Shown here: piece by piece, positions 60,549 through 64,000 of the stretch
Layout of the letters: each line of letters opens with the position of its first letter
How positions within the stretch are numbered: the stretch's first letter is position 1
Origin: Bacteroidales bacterium
GTDB taxonomy: Bacteria > Bacteroidota > Bacteroidia > Bacteroidales > P3
NCBI GenBank assembly: GCA_017449975.1
Contig: JAFSYK010000088.1
Coordinates: 1-64,000 of the forward strand
Reading direction: 5' to 3'
DNA: 64,000 bases
Notes under the pieces: model-generated
The model's database searches: none
The model's input: only the letters and a program-made list of their open reading frames with translations
What the model was told of the DNA's origin: nothing
Translations under genes and position numbers: made by a program

Positions 60549-61346
60549 ATGACTATCAACGATATAATAGATACCGTTGCGGCGCAGTGGCAAGCCTTTT
60601 TGCGTTATCAAAAAAGCGTGCTGCAGAGCGATGTGACCCTGCTTAACCTCATCAACGACTACCAAGATGAGCACAGCGGCAAGCACCTGCGACCACTATT
60701 GGTTCTATTGTCGGCCAGCGCCACACACAGCAGAGACACACATACCGCACAGCTGGCCACCGCGGTGGAACTGCTACACAACGCATCGCTGATGCACGAC
60801 GACGTGGTGGACAACGACGATTTCCGACGCGGCGCCGCCAGCATACAGCACCGCTGGAACATCCGTGTGGCACTGCTGACGGGCGACTACTACCTGGCAC
60901 GCATGATACAGGTCCTCAACGAGGTAGGCGACCCTGCAATTTCGAAGATCGTGGTGGCGACCGCCACCGCCATGGCCGAAGGAGAGCTGCAGCAACAACA
61001 GCTACTGCTGGACGGCGGCAAATGTGACACAGACATCTACCTCCGCATCATCGAACGCAAGACCGCCCGACTGATGCAGACCTGCTGTGAACTGGGCACC
61101 AACCGTAACGACGACACCGCACTGAACCTACTGCGACAGTTCGGCCACAACTACGGCATGGCTTTCCAGCTGCACGACGATATCGACGACAGCAACGACG
61201 AGAAACTGCCCTGGATGCCCGACGGCGACACCCTGCGACAACTGCTGCAGCAGCATTGCAGCCAAGCCCGGGAGGCACTGTTGGCATTGCCATCGACCGC
61301 GCAGCGCGACGCACTTATGCAACTCATTAAAAACCTCGAAATATGA
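60549..61346 (+). CDS. Polyprenyl synthetase family protein, short
   Basis: A 265-residue all-helical prenyltransferase. The first Asp-rich motif is LMHDDVVDND (D84, D85, D88) and the second is FQLHDDIDD (near 210). KHLRPLLVLLS supplies the allylic-diphosphate lysine and arginine. Typical octaprenyl-type synthases have about 320 residues; the shortening is mainly after the second Asp-rich motif, where most of the last helices are absent. It would elongate isoprenoid chains for quinone or undecaprenyl carriers. It overlaps the next gene by 4 bases. Confidence 0.82.
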   Translation: MTINDIIDTVAAQWQAFLRYQKSVLQSDVTLLNLINDYQDEHSGKHLRPLLVLLSASATHSRDTHTAQLATAVELLHNASLMHDDVVDNDDFRRGAASIQHRWNIRVALLTGDYYLARMIQVLNEVGDPAISKIVVATATAMAEGELQQQQLLLDGGKCDTDIYLRIIERKTARLMQTCCELGTNRNDDTALNLLRQFGHNYGMAFQLHDDIDDSNDEKLPWMPDGDTLRQLLQQHCSQAREALLALPSTAQRDALMQLIKNLEI

Positions 61347-61840
61347 AAAAACTAATTGCAACATTATTGTTATCCATGGCCACTTGCCTCTGCGTGGCAC
61401 AGAATGCCAAACTGCCTGCCAACGTCGAACTGAAAGCACTGGACGGCAGCATGGTAAGTTCATCAACCCTGCAGAACGGCGACAAGCCTTTCATCATCAG
61501 TTTCTGGGCCACCTGGTGCCATCCCTGCAACCGTGAACTCAACACCATCAAAGATGTCTATGAGGAATGGCAGGAGGAGACCGGCGTGAAGGTCATCGCC
61601 ATCTCCATCGACGACGCCCGCAGCGCCAACCGTGTGAAACCCCATGTAGATGGTCACGACTGGCCCTATGAGGTCTACATCGACGAGAACCAAGCCTTCA
61701 AGCGCGCCATGAATGTCATCAACGTGCCCCACACCTTTATCGTCAACGCACAGGGTGAGATTGTGTGGCAGCATACCGGCTATGCCCCCGGCGACGAAGA
61801 GGAGGTCATTGAAAAGGTGCGTGAAATCATGGGGAAATAA
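61343..61840 (+). CDS. Exported TlpA-like thioredoxin-fold protein
   Basis: A 165-residue periplasmic protein with a signal peptide (MKKLIATLLLSMATCLCVAQ) and one thioredoxin domain. The redox motif is WATWC59-H-P-C62, and cis-proline is in INVPHTFIV. TlpA/ResA-like proteins reduce disulfides outside the cytoplasm. It starts inside the stop region of the prenyl synthase gene and precedes the DUF6029 and Omp28-like genes, a set often found together in this phylum, suggesting a thiol-related envelope role. Confidence 0.9.
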   Translation: MKKLIATLLLSMATCLCVAQNAKLPANVELKALDGSMVSSSTLQNGDKPFIISFWATWCHPCNRELNTIKDVYEEWQEETGVKVIAISIDDARSANRVKPHVDGHDWPYEVYIDENQAFKRAMNVINVPHTFIVNAQGEIVWQHTGYAPGDEEEVIEKVREIMGK

Positions 61841-61883
61841 GAACGGGATAATCAACAGTTTAAGAAGACAGTAGTTTATACCG

Positions 61884-63560
61884 ATGAAAAATAATAATTT
61901 CAGAAAGACCGTATGGGCCGGTCTTTTGGTTTTTAGTTTTTACTTTTCACCTGCCATGTCCCAAGCACAGGGTGTGCTGGGCGGACATGTAACAGGCAAT
62001 ATGCAGCTCGACATGCAGATGTCGCGTGAGGACAGCACCATCGGTGCACCCGACGTGCCCGAACAGATGCTGATGAACGCCCGTGCCGACATTCTCTATA
62101 CCAACGGTGCCTTCGACGCAGGTCTGCGTTTCGAAGCCTACACCAATCCGCTGTTGGGTTTTGACAAGAACTACCGCGGACAGGGTATCGCCAACTATTT
62201 CGTCAGCTACCACAACGACCGCATCAGTTTCACCGCCGGCTACTTCTACGAGCAGTTCGGCAACGGCATGATTCTGCGCACCTACGAGGATCGCAACATC
62301 GGCTACGACAACGCCCTCTTCGGCTTCAACGTCCACTACCAGCTGATGCCCGGCATCATGCTGAAGGGTGTCATCGGCAAGCAACGCTACTGCTGGACGC
62401 TGGGCAACGGCATCGTGCGCGGTGTCGACGCCGAGGTGCAGCTGAACAGCCTCATCCCCGCCTGGGCCGACAAAGAGCTGCGCGTCACGCTGGGTGGCGG
62501 TGTGGTGAGCCGCTACGAGCCCGACACCACAATCTTCTCCTCGCCGGGCTACAAGCTGAATCTGCCGCTGAATGTCGGTGCCTTCAGTACCCGCATGGAT
62601 CTGGCCTATCGCAATTGGAACCTCAATGTCGAATATGCCCGAAAGGGTCAGGACCCGTCGTTCCTGAACAACTACATCTACCGCTACGGACAGGCGCTGA
62701 CCGTCAACGCCTCCTATGCCACCCGCGGATTCAGTGTCAACCTGCAGGCGAAACGGGTCGACAACATGGTGTTCAAATCGGAGCGCGCCGCCACCGACGC
62801 CAACGGGGCGAAGCTCTATATCAATTACATCCCCGCCATCAACAAGGAACATACCTACGCGTTCCTTTCGATGTACCCCTACTCCACACAGGCACAAGGC
62901 GAGATGGGACTGCAGGGCGACATCATCTGGCGTTTGCCCAAAGACGGCTTCTTGGGTGGCACCGATATCCACCTCAACAGCTCCGTCATCACCGCCCTCG
63001 ACATGAAGGTGGTAGGCGGCATGGGAACGGAGGGCTACACCTCTGATTTCTTCGGCACCGGCGACCTCTACTATGGCGACGCCAGTCTGGAGGTCACCCG
63101 TAAAATCAACAGCCAGCTCAAGCTGACGGCACTCTACGGCTACCAGGTGGTGAATCCCGAGATAGACGGACACAGTGGCGCACTGCACCACAACAATGTC
63201 GTCGTGGGCGACCTGCTGTGGAAAATCAACAAAAAGAACGCCCTGCGCTTCGAGGCCGAATGGATGGGCAGCGACAGCCGCTACACCCAGGAGGTCGACG
63301 ACAAACGCTGTGGCGACTGGATCATGGGTCTAGTGGAATACAACTTCACCTCGCGCTGGTTTGTCTCCGTCAGCGACCAGTACGCCTACCACGACGGCAC
63401 AGGCAACTACTACAACATCAGCCTGGGCTACACCCACAACGCCACACGCATCCAGCTGGGCTACGGCAAACAGCGGGAAGGCATGATCTGCATCGGCGGC
63501 GTGTGCCGACAGATGCCCGCACTGAACGGATTGACACTGACATTGTCGACAAGTTTCTAA
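61884..63560 (+). CDS. DUF6029-type outer-membrane protein
   Basis: A 558-residue protein with a signal peptide ending near SQAQG, then many amphipathic beta-strands with aromatic girdles (for example FVSYHNDRISFTAGYFYEQFG and GDWIMGLVEYNFTSRWFVSVSDQYAYHD), ending in FSTSF-like LTLTLSTSF, as expected for a beta-barrel. It matches the DUF6029 family, function unknown. Part of its signal peptide (VFSFYF) is encoded by a TTTTTAG/TTTTTAC-type heptamer stretch (61928-61949) that resembles intergenic arrays. Confidence 0.82.
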   Translation: MKNNNFRKTVWAGLLVFSFYFSPAMSQAQGVLGGHVTGNMQLDMQMSREDSTIGAPDVPEQMLMNARADILYTNGAFDAGLRFEAYTNPLLGFDKNYRGQGIANYFVSYHNDRISFTAGYFYEQFGNGMILRTYEDRNIGYDNALFGFNVHYQLMPGIMLKGVIGKQRYCWTLGNGIVRGVDAEVQLNSLIPAWADKELRVTLGGGVVSRYEPDTTIFSSPGYKLNLPLNVGAFSTRMDLAYRNWNLNVEYARKGQDPSFLNNYIYRYGQALTVNASYATRGFSVNLQAKRVDNMVFKSERAATDANGAKLYINYIPAINKEHTYAFLSMYPYSTQAQGEMGLQGDIIWRLPKDGFLGGTDIHLNSSVITALDMKVVGGMGTEGYTSDFFGTGDLYYGDASLEVTRKINSQLKLTALYGYQVVNPEIDGHSGALHHNNVVVGDLLWKINKKNALRFEAEWMGSDSRYTQEVDDKRCGDWIMGLVEYNFTSRWFVSVSDQYAYHDGTGNYYNISLGYTHNATRIQLGYGKQREGMICIGGVCRQMPALNGLTLTLSTSF

Positions 63561-63629
63561 ATCGAGCAGATAAGTAGTTAAGACAAACGAAAAAAAATGC
63601 CGTTAATTTGTATATGTGTTAGTATTGTC

Positions 63630-63650
63630 TAATCACTATTCACTAATCAC
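63630..63650. repeat. TAATCAC heptamer array
   Basis: Three units TAATCAC, TATTCAC and TAATCAC, ending 2 bases before the Omp28-like start codon. Same family and phase as 24133-24153. Confidence 0.9.
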
Positions 63651-63652
63651 CC

Positions 63653-64000
63653 ATGAAAAAATTATCACACCTCATATTTTTTGGCTTTTCTTTCATTTTT
63701 CTCCTTGCCGCTTGCGACAAGATTGAGGAGAATGAATATGTCGTTTTTGCCGGTGCCGCCGGCACCTGGTACGATGACAGCGAGAACATCGATGCCACCC
63801 AGCGGGCATTCATCGAGAAATATACCGGCTGCCGCTGCAAGAACTGTCCCACCGCCGACAGTGTAATCCACGAGACACAACAGCACTATGGGTCGCGACT
63901 GGTGGCCGTGGCCATCCACCCCAAGGGCAGCAACTACACCATCCCCTACTCCGGCGAGCCGGATCTGGGTAGCGATGACGGAAAGACCTGGAACGACGCT
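63653..64000 (+). CDS. Omp28-like lipoprotein, 5' part
   Basis: The gene runs off the window after 116 codons. The signal peptide MKKLSHLIFFGFSFIFLLAAC ends in a lipobox. The mature part has FIEKYTGCRCKNCPTADSVIHE, the cysteine-containing start of the Omp28 domain, which has a thioredoxin-like fold. Omp28 is an outer-membrane lipoprotein of Bacteroidales. It is the third gene of the TlpA-like/DUF6029 cluster. Confidence 0.82.
   Translation, partial: MKKLSHLIFFGFSFIFLLAACDKIEENEYVVFAGAAGTWYDDSENIDATQRAFIEKYTGCRCKNCPTADSVIHETQQHYGSRLVAVAIHPKGSNYTIPYSGEPDLGSDDGKTWNDA

Overview
The window looks like chromosomal DNA from a Bacteroidales-type member of the Bacteroidota, with fairly GC-rich coding sequence and AT-rich gaps. 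The evidence is: -7 promoter boxes of the form TAnnTTTG upstream of many genes; type IX secretion (T9SS) sorting domains on three large exported proteins; a six-gene Na+-NQR operon followed by a three-subunit quinol:fumarate reductase; a pyrophosphate-type phosphofructokinase; and lineage families such as DUF6427, DUF6913, DUF6029 and Omp28. I cannot name a genus. I see no tRNA, rRNA, CRISPR array, prophage or complete insertion sequence.

Layout. 1-4.9 kb: edge of a small repeated element, a half-size chromate transporter, a probable ECF S component, a PgpH-type HD phosphohydrolase and a radical SAM protein. 5.0-7.6 kb: PepD dipeptidase, a small lipoprotein and an AT-rich orphan. 7.6-19.2 kb (minus strand): aspA, nqrABCDEF, frdCAB, a compact anaerobic respiratory block that makes fumarate from aspartate and uses it as acceptor for NADH through quinone. 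19.5-23.1 kb: ADP-forming acyl-CoA synthetase and a nucleotide-sugar dehydrogenase. 23.2-25.8 kb: lipid kinase, FtsB-like protein and MltD-like transglycosylase. 26.0-31.8 kb: thioredoxin, DUF58 protein, butyrate kinase, FKBP, chorismate synthase, a DUF4369 lipoprotein and LpxH. 31.7-34.3 kb: EnvC-like protein and PPi-phosphofructokinase. 34.3-42.0 kb: an AT-rich gap, then dnaA and a run of plus-strand housekeeping genes. 42.0-45.4 kb: a MITE-like element and the korAB 2-oxoacid:ferredoxin oxidoreductase. 45.4-57.2 kb: two giant paralogous T9SS cargo proteins and a divergent T9SS subtilase. 57.3-64.0 kb: membrane protein, RNase HII, DUF6913, DapA, a short prenyl synthase, then a TlpA-like/DUF6029/Omp28 envelope cluster cut by the window end.

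The most unusual feature is spread over the whole window. Nearly every larger gap holds a short array of degenerate tandem repeats with 7-, 8-, 9- or 12-bp units. The unit sequence differs from array to array, but several units recur at distant sites. The arrays also lie inside protein genes: in-frame in nqrA, nqrB (three times), frdA and frdB, in a signal peptide, and as the DNA that supplies the stop codons of about seven genes. Inside genes the arrays are read in the direction free of stop codons. Where they end a gene they are read in the direction that contains one.

Metabolically, aspartase, NQR, fumarate reductase, KorAB, ADP-forming acyl-CoA synthetase, butyrate kinase and PPi-PFK fit an amino-acid and sugar fermenter that conserves energy by Na+ pumping and substrate-level phosphorylation. 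That is inference from families.
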